The notes below the pieces were generated by a model, which saw only the letters and a program-made list of their open reading frames with translations, was not told the DNA's origin and did not search any database. From DATLFA01 sp039934635 (GTDB lineage Bacteria > Actinomycetota > Acidimicrobiia > Acidimicrobiales > WLNW01), in NCBI GenBank assembly GCA_039934635.1, contig JBDTLT010000009.1, positions 8,366 to 72,365 of the forward strand: 64,000 bases of DNA. Reading direction: 5' to 3'. The translations under genes and the position numbers were made by a program. This document shows positions 32,708 through 41,846 of this stretch, piece after piece (positions within the stretch are counted from its first letter, which is position 1; each line of letters starts with the position of its first letter).

Positions 32708-33594
32708 CAGATCTCGTCTTCCCAATCACGCTGCACGAGGATGTCACGCACAAGCGCGAGGAATGCCGTCGCGTAGGCGCCGTCGAACGCACGGTGGTCG
32801 AAAGACAACGAGAGGTTGCCGATCGGTCGGATGCCCACCGACCAACCGCCGGCGCCGTCGGCCACTGCGCAGGGCCGCATGTGCACACCGTCGGTCGAGA
32901 GGATCGCGACCTGTGGAGGGTTGATGATCGGCCCGGTGACGACGGTGCCATAGCTGCCGGCGTTGGTGATCGTGAATGTGCCACCGCGGAGATCATCAGC
33001 ACTCAACTGTCGGGCGCGTGCGCTCGCGGCCATGGAACGGAATCGGTCGGCCATCGCCAAGAGGCGCAGCCCGCCGGCATTGCGCAACACCGGCACGACG
33101 AGGCCTTGAAAGTCGAGATCGACCGAGATGCCGAGGTTGATCTCGCGATGGACGATCAACACGTCGTCACCGAGTGAGGCATTCACATGGGGAAACTGGC
33201 GCAAGGCATCGACCACCGCGCGACCGACGAACGGTAGGTAGGACACTTTGTTGGCCGTACGCACCGACTCGACGGCGGAGTAGTCGACCTCGACGACGAC
33301 GAGGGTGTGGGCTGCGGTCGACAGCGAATGCGTCAGGTTCGCCGCGATGCGCTTGCGGATCGGCGTCAGCGCCACCACCGTGTCGCCGTCACCGGCAGCA
33401 AGACCGGCGAGGGGCGCCGGTGCAACAGATGCGGTCGGTGCACTCGCCCGACCGTTGGTCGGGGGACGCCGGACGAGCGGTTCACTGCGCGCCGCGAGGC
33501 GTGCCGCAACGAGGTCACGCGTCGTGAGCCCGCCGAGCGCGGCCCCCGCGGGGACCGCGTCGGAAGGTGCGAGACCGCCCGAATTTTCAGGCAC
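32707..33594 (-). CDS. 2-oxoacid dehydrogenase E2 acyltransferase lacking a lipoyl domain
   Basis: From GTG 33594 (ribosome site GGGGG 8 bases before) the product is 295 residues. Residues 65-295 are the catalytic acyltransferase domain: LTPIRKRIAANLTHS, GISVDLDFQGLVVPVLRN, GGTFTITNAGSYGT, and the active site DHRAFDG with His267 and Asp271. The first 60 residues contain only a remnant of the E1/E3-binding domain (GGLTTRDLVAARL). There is no lipoyl domain or DKA motif, and an in-frame start at 33645 adds only 17 residues. A TTAGACT box about 25 bases upstream of the chosen GTG may be its -10 element. It is coupled to the E1 gene. Confidence 0.87.
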   Translation of the reverse strand: MPENSGGLAPSDAVPAGAALGGLTTRDLVAARLAARSEPLVRRPPTNGRASAPTASVAPAPLAGLAAGDGDTVVALTPIRKRIAANLTHSLSTAAHTLVVVEVDYSAVESVRTANKVSYLPFVGRAVVDALRQFPHVNASLGDDVLIVHREINLGISVDLDFQGLVVPVLRNAGGLRLLAMADRFRSMAASARARQLSADDLRGGTFTITNAGSYGTVVTGPIINPPQVAILSTDGVHMRPCAVADGAGGWSVGIRPIGNLSLSFDHRAFDGAYATAFLALVRDILVQRDWEDEI

Positions 33595-33722
33595 CGGCAA
33601 ACCCCCGATCGGCAGTACTGAACACGAGTCTAACGGGCGGGTCACGGCCCACCGACATACCGCACGAGTCGAGACGCCCTCACGACAACGTCACCCCTAC
33701 GACGCGGGTACGGTGCGCACCC

Positions 33723-34463
33723 ATGGATCTTGCTCGTTTGGGATTTGCCGACGACGCGGTCGTGATCACCGGCGCCGGCAGTGGCATCGGACGGGCGACC
33801 GCGCTTGCCTGCGCCGCGCTGGGGTTGCGGGTCGCGGTGTGGGACATCGTCGCCGACAACGCGCGCGCGACGGTCGACGCCCTGGGTGTCGCCGATACGC
33901 GTGCGCATTTCGTCGTCGCAGACGTGAGCGACCCGGCCGCCGTCGAGTCGGCGTTCGCCGAGACGATCGCGCACATCGGACCGGTGCGGTACCTCGTCAA
34001 CAATGCCGGCCCGCGTGCGGCGGACCCTTACACGTTCGACGAGGGAATGCGCCTCGGTGCCGGCAGTGTCGAGCTCGTCACGCGTTCGTTCATGGCCACG
34101 TCGCCACCCCGCGATGCCGGCATCGTCAACGTCGCCTCGGTGGCGGGCAACCTCGCCGGCACCGATCCGGCGTGGTACGCGGCGAACAAAGCAGCCATCG
34201 CCGGATACACCCGCGCGATGGCGACCGCGTTGGCGCCGCACGTCCGCGTCAATGCAGTCGCACCATCACTGGTCAACACCCCGCGCACGTCCAATTGGAC
34301 CGACTCCGATCTCGGTCGCCATTGGGCCGAGATCAATCCCCTGCAACGGTGGGCGGTCGCCGACGACATCGCGCATCCCATCGTGTACCTGCTCTCGCCG
34401 ATGGCCTCCTACGTCAACGGGGTGTTGTTGCCCGTCGACGGTGGTCAGACGTTGGTGTTGTGA
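33723..34463 (+). CDS. short-chain dehydrogenase/reductase (SDR)
   Basis: The 246-residue protein has cofactor motif TGAGSGIG (residues 16-23), WDIVADNA after beta-2 favouring NAD(H), NNAG, catalytic Ser in NVASVAG, and Tyr152/Lys156 in YAANK. The ATG at 33723 opens the conserved domain. It is divergent from the E2 gene, and its last 19 bases overlap the convergent hydrolase gene. Substrate unknown. Confidence 0.92.
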   Translation: MDLARLGFADDAVVITGAGSGIGRATALACAALGLRVAVWDIVADNARATVDALGVADTRAHFVVADVSDPAAVESAFAETIAHIGPVRYLVNNAGPRAADPYTFDEGMRLGAGSVELVTRSFMATSPPRDAGIVNVASVAGNLAGTDPAWYAANKAAIAGYTRAMATALAPHVRVNAVAPSLVNTPRTSNWTDSDLGRHWAEINPLQRWAVADDIAHPIVYLLSPMASYVNGVLLPVDGGQTLVL

Positions 34464-35170
34464 AGTAGCAATGCCAACTCTGCCGGGCGCGACAGAAACG
34501 GCGAGTGACTGCCGTCCATCAGAAGCGGCTCGCCACCGTCGAGTATCAAGCGTCCCGCTTGTTGTGCCGCGTCGATCGACACTGCACCGTCGTCGCGTGT
34601 GAGGATCACCGACCGAGCGGCATCGGGCCACGACGTGATCGGCCACGGGTCGAGCATCGGACGCGCGCCCTGTGGCCGCAAGCGAGCGATCGCCCACGCA
34701 GCCGTGGCGTCGTCGCAGTCGCCATAGAAGCCCTCCCACGCGTCGGCGGCGCTCATGACCGCGCGCCCGTGCTCGTCGCGAAATCGCGCCATCGCGCCGA
34801 AGCGCGGGGTCACCATGCGCGCCCGCAACTCGTCGGCGCGCGGGCCACCGACTACCGGCGCGGTGCAGAGGAAGACCAGCCGCCGTACCGGTCGCCGCTG
34901 CGCCACGAGCGGGATGGTGAAGCCACCCAGCGAGTGCCCCACGACCACGACGTCGCCACCCGCGCCCGCGGTACCCGCTCGGCTGGCGGCGTCCGCGGTG
35001 TCCATGGCGGCGAGCACGGCCGCCACGTACTCGTCATAGCCCGCGCCGGGGTCGTCGCAGGGCAGGTCAGGCGCAATCGCGCCATGCCCGAAGCGTTCGA
35101 GCTCGGGGACGAGGCGGCTCCAGCACCACCCACCGTGATAGGCGCCGTGGACGAGAACGAACAGTGACAT
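34445..35170 (-). CDS. alpha/beta hydrolase (HNL/esterase type)
   Basis: The 241-residue protein has FVLVHGAYHGGWCW (oxyanion region), nucleophile Ser80 in VVGHSLGGFT, an acid probably in LTRDDGAVS, and His in MDGSHSPFLSRP near the end. This layout is that of the small plant-type hydroxynitrile lyase/methylesterase and SalR-like group in bacteria. It is cytoplasmic and stands alone on the minus strand, overlapping the SDR by 19 bases tail to tail. Confidence 0.9.
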   Translation of the reverse strand: MSLFVLVHGAYHGGWCWSRLVPELERFGHGAIAPDLPCDDPGAGYDEYVAAVLAAMDTADAASRAGTAGAGGDVVVVGHSLGGFTIPLVAQRRPVRRLVFLCTAPVVGGPRADELRARMVTPRFGAMARFRDEHGRAVMSAADAWEGFYGDCDDATAAWAIARLRPQGARPMLDPWPITSWPDAARSVILTRDDGAVSIDAAQQAGRLILDGGEPLLMDGSHSPFLSRPAELALLLHNTNV

Positions 35171-35293
35171 AGTGACCTCCGACCCTAGTCACGGTCACCC
35201 GGGGCTTTGACGATTGGGCCCATCATCACGAGCCCGTCGATCGCGCCAGTAGCTGTACGATCGACGGTGCCCGCCAGCCGACGAGGGGACCCA

Positions 35294-36517
35294 ATGGCCT
35301 CATTCCCTGAAGTACCCAAGATCATTTCGGTCGACGATCACGTCGTCGAGCCGCCCGATCTGTGGACCAACCGCCTCCCGGCGAAGTACCAGGACCGCGC
35401 CCCTCGCATCGTGCGCGAAAAGTGCACGATGAAGATGGTCGGCGGCGTGTTCACGTTCGAGCGCAACGTGCCCGACGGTGATTGGTGCGATGTGTGGCTC
35501 TACGACGATCTCGTCTACCCGTTCCCCAAGCTGTCTGCGGCGAGTGGTTTCGCCAATCTCGACAACGAACCGGTCACGTTCGACCAGATCCGGCCGGGCG
35601 GTTGGAAGCAGAAGGAACGACTCGAAGACATGGACGCCAATCACGTCCAAGCGTCGATCAACTTCCCCAACGTATTGCCACGCTTTTGCGGGCAAGCGTT
35701 CCTCGAGCGCCAAGACAAAGAGCTGGCGCTCTTGTGCGTCCAGGCGTACAACGACTGGACGATCGACGAGTGGTGCGCGGGCGCGGGTCACGGTCGTTTG
35801 ATCCCGCTGACGATCATTCCCTTGTGGGATCCGCATTTGGCCGCCAAAGAGATTCACCGCTGCGCCGACAAAGGCAGCCATGCGATCACGTTCTCCGAAA
35901 ATCCGTACCACCTCGGGCTGCCGTCGGTGCACGACAAAGATCGTTTCTGGGACCCGATGTTCCAGGCGTGTGTCGAAACCGACACGGTCGTCAACATGCA
36001 CATCGGTTCGTCGTCCAAGATGCCGTCGACGTCACCTGACTCTCCGTTCATCGTGAGCTCGATCCTCACGTTCCAAAACGCCATGGGATCGATGATCGAC
36101 TACCTCATGTCCGGGGTGTTCCAGCGCTTCCCCGAGCTGCGCATTGCGTACAGCGAGGGCCAGGTCGGCTGGGTGCCTTACGTGCTCGAGCGGGCCGACA
36201 AGTTGTGGCACGAGCGCGGCGACACGAGCTTCGGCAGCGACCTACCCGCACCGCCGTCGACGTACGTCAAGGACCACATCTGGTTCTGCATCTTCGACGA
36301 CGACACCGGCTTGCGTAACCGCAACCAGATCGGCATGGACCAGATCACGTTCGAAGTCGACTTCCCGCACGCCGATTCGACGTTCCCGCACACCTTGAAG
36401 GTGGCCGAGGACATCGTGGCCCGGGCCAAGCTCAACAAGACCGAGACGCAAAAGCTGTTCCGCGGCAACGCCATCAAGCTCTACCACCTCGACAAGTACT
36501 ACGGCATCAAGAAGTAG
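35294..36517 (+). CDS. ACMSD-type amidohydrolase (paralog 1)
   Basis: The 407-residue TIM-barrel protein starts at ATG 35294 behind GAGGGGAC. The N-terminal ISVDDHVVEPPDLW supplies His16 and Glu19 of the metal site. A strand with NMHIGSSSK gives another metal His, and EVDFPHADSTFP carries the catalytic acid. Members are metal-dependent hydrolases or decarboxylases acting on carboxylated substrates. It is very similar to 41847 (same ISVDDHVVEPPDLW start, shared LCVQAYNDW and LIPLWD blocks) and more distantly to 45444. A hairpin terminator follows its stop. Confidence 0.9.
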   Translation: MASFPEVPKIISVDDHVVEPPDLWTNRLPAKYQDRAPRIVREKCTMKMVGGVFTFERNVPDGDWCDVWLYDDLVYPFPKLSAASGFANLDNEPVTFDQIRPGGWKQKERLEDMDANHVQASINFPNVLPRFCGQAFLERQDKELALLCVQAYNDWTIDEWCAGAGHGRLIPLTIIPLWDPHLAAKEIHRCADKGSHAITFSENPYHLGLPSVHDKDRFWDPMFQACVETDTVVNMHIGSSSKMPSTSPDSPFIVSSILTFQNAMGSMIDYLMSGVFQRFPELRIAYSEGQVGWVPYVLERADKLWHERGDTSFGSDLPAPPSTYVKDHIWFCIFDDDTGLRNRNQIGMDQITFEVDFPHADSTFPHTLKVAEDIVARAKLNKTETQKLFRGNAIKLYHLDKYYGIKK

Positions 36518-36525
36518 CCCCGCCG

Positions 36526-36563
36526 ACTTCTTCCGGTGCTGCTGCTACGGCGCCGGAAGAAGT
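36526..36563. terminator. hairpin between convergent genes
   Basis: ACTTCTTCCGG (36526-36536) is exactly complementary to 36553-36563, with a 16-base loop. It lies just after the amidohydrolase stop and runs into the last codons of the convergent acetyltransferase gene. It probably ends transcription from both sides; there is no T-tract. Confidence 0.55.
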
Positions 36564-37072
36564 ACGGACGGGTCTTTCCACGCGTACAGAAAGCCGACGA
36601 CGCTGCCTCCCCCGGGGGCCTCGGAGATCTCTTGGCCGACGCGCTCACCGCCACGCGCCTCGTAGAAGGCCTGTGCCGGCGCGTTTGCTTCGAGGACTGC
36701 GAGGTACAAGCGCTTGTTCGTCGCCCGCGCCATCACTGCAGACGCGGATTGCGCCATCAGTTGCGTGCCGATCCCGGTGCGCTTGACATCGTGGGCCACA
36801 TGGAGATTGTCGAGTAGGGCGCCCAGCAGAGGGTCGTGATCGAGGATCGTGTGGACGAACCCGATGATCGAGCCGCGCCATTCGGCAACAACTGTTTCAT
36901 CGCGGGCACTCGGACGGGCCAAGCGCTCGGACCAGACAGCTCGCCGGTCGTCGAAGACATCTCCGTCGAGGAACGCGTCCGAGTACGCACCGCGGTAACT
37001 GTTCCGCCAACTCTCGGCATGCAGCAGCGCGATCGCATCGATGTCTTGCGCGTTGGCTCGCCGGAACTGCAC
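36545..37072 (-). CDS. GNAT-family N-acetyltransferase
   Basis: The 175-residue protein has the GNAT fold: an N-terminal IRxA-like start (FRRANAQDIDAIALLHAESW), the acetyl-CoA loop VKRTGIGTQLM (Q/R-x-x-G-x-G/A), and a C-terminal NAPAQAFYEARGGERVG. The acceptor is unknown. It follows the formate dehydrogenase operon by 58 bases on the same strand and may be co-transcribed, but nothing links it to that function. Confidence 0.9.
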   Translation of the reverse strand: MQFRRANAQDIDAIALLHAESWRNSYRGAYSDAFLDGDVFDDRRAVWSERLARPSARDETVVAEWRGSIIGFVHTILDHDPLLGALLDNLHVAHDVKRTGIGTQLMAQSASAVMARATNKRLYLAVLEANAPAQAFYEARGGERVGQEISEAPGGGSVVGFLYAWKDPSVLLPAP

Positions 37073-37130
37073 CAGAGCACCCTATGCCCCGACCGCCGAA
37101 CGGGCCGAGAGTTTTCTCCGGACCTCGCGG

Positions 37131-37982
37131 TCAGGTCTGCACGTGCTCGAAGCCGAATCGGCCTTTGATACACAGGTTTCCGTGCGTGATGTCGTGATCG
37201 TGCGGTGACGTCACCTTCACGATGCGGTTGTCCTGCACGTGCAGCGTCAGCGTGCAACCAACACCGCAATACGGGCAGATGGTGTCGGTGCTGGTTTGGC
37301 GCGCCTCGTCCCACGTGCCCGCGGCGCGCATCTCGAATTCGGAGGTCGGCATCAGCGCGCCCGTAGGGCACACCGCGATGCAGTTACCGCAATAGACACA
37401 GGCCGAGTCGGTCAGCGCGACGTCCCACTCGGTCGAAATACGCGCATCGAAGCCGCGCCCGGCGACGCCGATCGCGAACGTGTTCTGCCATTGCTCGCCG
37501 CACGCGTCGACGCACTGGTAACACAAGATGCACTTTGCGTAGTCACGAACGTACAGCGCGTTGTCGATCTTGACCGGCTGCTCGACGGTGGCCCGCTCGC
37601 CAAAGCGTTCGGGCTGCGCGCCGTATTCGGTCATCCAGCGATCGATGTTGGGCGCGATCGACAGGTCAGTCGCGCTCGCCAGGAACTCGAGGACCATGCG
37701 CCGGGAATGGCGCGTGCGCTCGGTGGCGGTCTGCACGACCATGCCGGCCTCCACGGGTCGCGAACACGAGGGCACCAGCGCGCGCGACCCCTCGACCTCG
37801 ACCACGCACACGCGGCAGGCATTCTTCGGTGTCAGCGTGTCGCCATAACACAGCGTCGGGATGTCGCGCCCGGCCGATCGGCACGCGTCGAGCACGGTCG
37901 AGCCATCGGGGACGCGCTGGGTTTCGCCGTCGACGGTGATCTCGATCAACCGGCGCGGCGCGGCGACCGGTTGCTCGGTCAT
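37131..37982 (-). CDS. formate dehydrogenase iron-sulfur N-terminal subunit (detached FdhA N-terminus)
   Basis: This 283-residue protein is what is normally the first third of an NAD-linked formate dehydrogenase alpha chain. Domains in order: [2Fe-2S] plant-type ferredoxin (Cys45, 56, 59, 73), then two [4Fe-4S] sites (Cys151, 154, 157, 161 and Cys195, 198, 201, 205). Last is the molybdopterin-domain [4Fe-4S] site CPYCGVGC (Cys236, 239, 243) with CIKGRFG (Cys271). It stops just after GRFG, exactly where the separate catalytic gene (39824) would continue. Its start overlaps the NuoEF-like stop by four bases. It should carry electrons from the molybdenum or tungsten site to the NAD-reducing subunit. 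Confidence 0.9.
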   Translation of the reverse strand: MTEQPVAAPRRLIEITVDGETQRVPDGSTVLDACRSAGRDIPTLCYGDTLTPKNACRVCVVEVEGSRALVPSCSRPVEAGMVVQTATERTRHSRRMVLEFLASATDLSIAPNIDRWMTEYGAQPERFGERATVEQPVKIDNALYVRDYAKCILCYQCVDACGEQWQNTFAIGVAGRGFDARISTEWDVALTDSACVYCGNCIAVCPTGALMPTSEFEMRAAGTWDEARQTSTDTICPYCGVGCTLTLHVQDNRIVKVTSPHDHDITHGNLCIKGRFGFEHVQT

Positions 37983-39823
37983 TGCCGCCGCCGGAACGGC
38001 TCGAACTTCACCATCGCGGACTCGATCGCACTGCTGGCAGTCTGGCCGAGACCACAGATGGATGCGTCGCGCATGGCCTGCCCGATGTCGGCGAGCAGGG
38101 CCAACTCGGTGTCGACCGAGCCGCGGGGCTGACCGGCCGCGAGCCGGGCGAGCAATTCATCCTGGCGCACTGCGCCGACGCGGCACGGCACGCATTGCCC
38201 GCACGATTCGTCGCGGAAGAACTCGGCGATGCGCCGCAGAAATGCCACCAGATCGACGGTGTCGTCGAGCACGAGTACGACACCCGAACCGAGCGCGGCG
38301 GACGCCGCACGCGTGCCTTCGAATGTGAGCGCGACATCGATCTCGTCGGCCCGCACGAACGTGCCGGCCGCGCCGCCGAGCAACACGCATTGCAGCGCCC
38401 GACCGCTGCGTACCCCGCCCGCCATCTCGAGTAGTTCGCGCAGCGACACACCGAATTCGACCTCGTACACGCCCGGCAGGGCCACGCAACCCGATACGCA
38501 GAACAGCTTGGTTCCGTTCGAGCCATCGGTACCAGTGGCGGCGAAGGCAGAGGCGCCGCGCTCGAGTATGGGCAACACGTTGACGAGCGTCTCGACATTG
38601 TTGACCACGGTCGGTACGCCGAAGAGGCCGGCATCGGTCGGGTACGGAGGCTTGTTGCGGGGTTCACCGCGATAGCCCTCGATCGAGTTGAAGATCGCCG
38701 TCTCCTCGCCGCAGATGTAGGCGCCCGCCCCGCGCCGGATCTCGATATCGAACGAGAACCCGTGCCCGTCGACGTCGTCACCCAACCATCCGGCGGCGCG
38801 GGCGGTGGCGATGGCGTGGTCGAGCCGTTCCCACGCGAGCGGGTATTCGCCCCGCAGGTAGATGTAACCCCGAGCGCTGCCCGTGGCGTAGCCGGCGATC
38901 GTGAGCGCGTCGATCACGGCGAAGGGATCGCCCTCCATGAGCACGCGATCTTTGAACGTTCCCGGCTCGCTTTCGTCGGCGTTGCACACGACGAAGTGCG
39001 GTTGGCGTTCGTGCTCGCGAACGGCCTGCCACTTGCGGCCGGTGGGAAACGCCGCCCCGCCGCGCCCGACGAGCCCACTGTCGAGCACCTCGCGCACGAC
39101 GCCCTCCGCGCCGAGCTCGAAGGCTCGTTGCACCGCGCGCCGGCCGCCGTTGGCCGTGTACTCGTCGATGCTGGCGGGATCGACGACGCCGATCCTGCGT
39201 AACAACACCAGGCCCTCGGTATCGCGTTGGGGCACGCTCGCCGCGTGCGCCCACTGAGGCGCGACCGCGCCGTTCATCGAGACACGGATCGCGTCGGCGT
39301 CGACGAACGGCAGCGGCGCTTCGTACGGCGGGTCACCGGCGTGGATCACCAGTGCCGCGGGTGCCCGCTCGCACAACCCGAGGCAAGGGCTCGGGTGCCA
39401 ACTGCTCATCGTGCGCGCCCCGGCGGGCGGTTCGCCCGCACGGAGCTGATCGACGATGGTGTCGGCGCCACTCAGTTTGCAGGCGAGATCGGTGCAAAGG
39501 TGCACGACGCGCGCGGGGCTCGGTTCGAGCGAGAACAATCCGTAGAACGACGCGACGCCGTACGCATCGGCCGGCGCGATCGAAAGGCGCCGGCACACGT
39601 AGCCGATGCCTCCTTGGCTGATCCAGCCGACACGCGATTGCAGCGCGTGCAACGCAGGCAACAAGAGGTCACGACCGTGGATGCGGTCATCCCGCGAGAA
39701 CGACGCCCGCAGGTCACGCTCACTGCGCACGCCTCCCTCCCACGACGACGCCGACCGACCCAGCACCGCGTCGACCGCCGCTCGCTCGGCGTCGGTCGCT
39801 TCGGCCTCGAGGACGTGCTCCAT
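37979..39823 (-). CDS. NuoE-NuoF fusion, NAD-reducing diaphorase subunit of formate dehydrogenase
   Basis: The 614-residue protein joins a NuoE-like domain (residues 40-160, [2Fe-2S] Cys110, 115, 147, 151) to a NuoF-like domain. The latter has VGRGGAAFPTGRKW (NADH/FMN site, about 252-263), YICGEETAIFNSIEG (FMN), and SCGQCVPCRVG with a later Cys in ICGLGQTA for a [4Fe-4S] cluster. It reduces NAD+ with electrons from formate. It begins one base after the catalytic subunit's stop and overlaps the iron-sulfur subunit's start, so the three are one translational unit. Related fusions occur in Fds/Fdh and hydrogenase diaphorases. Confidence 0.93.
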   Translation of the reverse strand: MEHVLEAEATDAERAAVDAVLGRSASSWEGGVRSERDLRASFSRDDRIHGRDLLLPALHALQSRVGWISQGGIGYVCRRLSIAPADAYGVASFYGLFSLEPSPARVVHLCTDLACKLSGADTIVDQLRAGEPPAGARTMSSWHPSPCLGLCERAPAALVIHAGDPPYEAPLPFVDADAIRVSMNGAVAPQWAHAASVPQRDTEGLVLLRRIGVVDPASIDEYTANGGRRAVQRAFELGAEGVVREVLDSGLVGRGGAAFPTGRKWQAVREHERQPHFVVCNADESEPGTFKDRVLMEGDPFAVIDALTIAGYATGSARGYIYLRGEYPLAWERLDHAIATARAAGWLGDDVDGHGFSFDIEIRRGAGAYICGEETAIFNSIEGYRGEPRNKPPYPTDAGLFGVPTVVNNVETLVNVLPILERGASAFAATGTDGSNGTKLFCVSGCVALPGVYEVEFGVSLRELLEMAGGVRSGRALQCVLLGGAAGTFVRADEIDVALTFEGTRAASAALGSGVVLVLDDTVDLVAFLRRIAEFFRDESCGQCVPCRVGAVRQDELLARLAAGQPRGSVDTELALLADIGQAMRDASICGLGQTASSAIESAMVKFEPFRRRQ

Positions 39824-41746
39824 CTACAACCTCTCCAACCGCACGGCGGTCGCCTTGAACTCGGCAGTACCGGAACGCGGATCCACAGCATCGATCGTGA
39901 GCACATTGGTGTCCACATCGTCCGAGAAGTGAAACGTCATGAAGGCGAGCCCGGCGCGCAACGCGTGGTCGACACGCGCCGGCGCCACCACTGCACCTCT
40001 ACGCGAGACGACCCTTACGGATTGGCCATCGGCGATGTCGAGGCGACGCGCGTCCTCAGGCGAAAGGTCGAGGGTTTCGCCGAGCCGTAACGGCGACGCG
40101 TAGCTGCCCGACTGCACGCCGGTGTTGTAGCTGTCGAGGCGGCGACCGGTGGTCAGCCGCAGCGGGAAGTCTTCGGTGAGCTCGTCGACGGGAAGGTCGT
40201 GGGTCACCACATTGAACGGAGCGGGCCGGCCTCTACGCGTGGGATCGTCATCCCACAGCCGCCCGTGCAGGAACGACGGCTCGATTGTGTCGTCGTCGTA
40301 ACACGGCCACTGAATGCCGTCCAACGCCTCGATGCGCGCGTACGACATGCCCGCGTGAATCGGCGACAACGAGCGCACCTCGTTCCAGATGGCTTCGGCG
40401 CGCTGGCGGGGCTCGTCACCGTAACGCCAGTCGCGGCCCATTCGCGACGCGAGTTGCAACAGGACTTCGATGTCGTCGCGTGCGTTACCGGGTGGGTCGA
40501 GCGCCTTGCGCACGCGCTGTACGCGTCGCTCGCTGTTCGTCACCGTGCCTTCGCTCTCGCACCATGCTGCGGCCGCAGGAAAGACGACATCGGCCATCTC
40601 CGCGGTCTTGGTCAAGAAGATGTCCTGCACCACCAGAGTGTCGAGGCCTTCGAGTAAGTGTCGCGCGTGGGTCACGTCGGCTTCGCTCTGCGCCGGATTC
40701 TCGCCGATGACGTACAGCGCGGTGAGGTCGCCCCGACCCATTGCCTCGAACATCTGCGTCAACGTCCAACCTGGTTTCGGCGGCACGGTGCACTCCCAGG
40801 CCTGGTCGAACTGGCCACGCAGATCCGCGTCGGTGATGTCTTGAAAGCCGGGCAGCCGCGGGGGGATGGCGCCCATGTCGCCGCCGCCCTGCACGTTGTT
40901 CTGACCGCGTAGCGGGTTGAGGCCCGAGCCGTAGCGACCGACATGGCCGCAGAGCAGCGCCAGGTTGATGAGCGCCAACACGTTCTCGACCGCGTTGTGG
41001 TGTTCGGTGATGCCGAGCGTCCAGCACAGTTGCGCGCGTGGCGCGCGGGCGTACGCGTGCGCAACCTGGCGAATCACTTCGGCGGGCACGCCGGTCTCCA
41101 TCTCGCCCCGCTCGAGCGTCCACGACTCGACCGAGCGCGCGTACGCATCGAAGTCGACGGTGGCTCGCTCGATGAAGTCACGGTGCGCAAGGCCTTGGTG
41201 GATGATCTCGCGCGCCATCGTGTTGGCCAGTGCAATGTCGGTCCCGACGTCGAGCCCGACCCAGATGTCGGCGAACTGCGCGGTCGCGGTACGCCGCGGG
41301 TCGACGACGAACAGCTGCGCGCCGTTGCGCACCCCCGCCAGCACGTGATGGAAGAAGATCGGATGCGCCTCGCGCGCGTTGGATCCCCACAACACGATCA
41401 CGTCGGTCGCTTCGATCTCTTTGTAGGACGACGTTCCGCCACCCACTCCGAACACTGCCGCCAGACCGACGACGCTGGGAGCGTGTCAAGTTCGATTGCA
41501 CGAATCGATGTTGTTCGTCCCCATCACCGCCCGGGCGAACTTCTGCGCGAGAAAGTTCATCTCGTTGGTGGCCTTCGAACAGCTGAACATGCCGAAGGCC
41601 TGCGGGCCTTTGGTGTCGAGCGCTCGGCGAAACCCGGCAGCGGCGCGGTCGAGTGCCTCATCCCAGGTTGCCGGGCGCAGCGCGCCGTTGTCGCGCACCA
41701 GCGGCTCGGTCAGCCGTGAGTAGACCCGTGCCGGCCGTCGCGCCAT
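39824..41746 (-). CDS. formate dehydrogenase catalytic subunit, selenocysteine at an in-frame TGA
   Basis: Read through TGA 41488-41486, the frame gives 640 residues from ATG 41746. Sec87 falls in SCNRT-U-HAPSVVGL, exactly where formate dehydrogenases have their Sec or Cys ligand to molybdenum or tungsten, followed by the conserved His88. Downstream are DVIVLWGSNAREAHP (pterin binding), RGQNNVQGGGDMG, AVWCESEGTVTNSERRVQ and the C-terminal dinucleotide domain. A SECIS hairpin follows (separate entry). The usual N-terminal [4Fe-4S] domain is missing here and is encoded as a separate gene at 37131. The enzyme oxidises formate to CO2. It is divergent from the amidohydrolase at 41847. Confidence 0.95.
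41457..41473 (-). promoter_or_regulatory. bacterial SECIS hairpin of the formate dehydrogenase gene
   Basis: On the minus strand GTCGTC (41473-41468) pairs with GGCGGC (41462-41457), with G-U wobbles, closing the loop GGTCT (41467-41463). The loop begins 18 bases after the TGA. From memory, both the GGUCU loop and the 18-base distance equal those of Escherichia coli fdhF. It should bind SelB with Sec-tRNA. Confidence 0.9.
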
Positions 41747-41846
41747 GGGTCCATCGTAAACCCCCGGTGGGTGCCCCAAGGCATAAGGGCCCCGTTCGAC
41801 ACAGTCGCTGCCGCAGAGGGCAAACTGGTGGCGACTAGGGGGAACC

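Noticed and set aside
35207..35293. N-terminal extension of the amidohydrolase to 35207
   Set aside because: The extra 29 residues are not conserved with the paralog at 41847, and a good ribosome site precedes ATG 35294.
41486..41488. Nonsense mutation making the formate dehydrogenase a pseudogene
   Set aside because: The TGA sits precisely at the Sec site, is followed by a SECIS hairpin, and flanking sequence is intact on both sides, so selenocysteine is the better reading.
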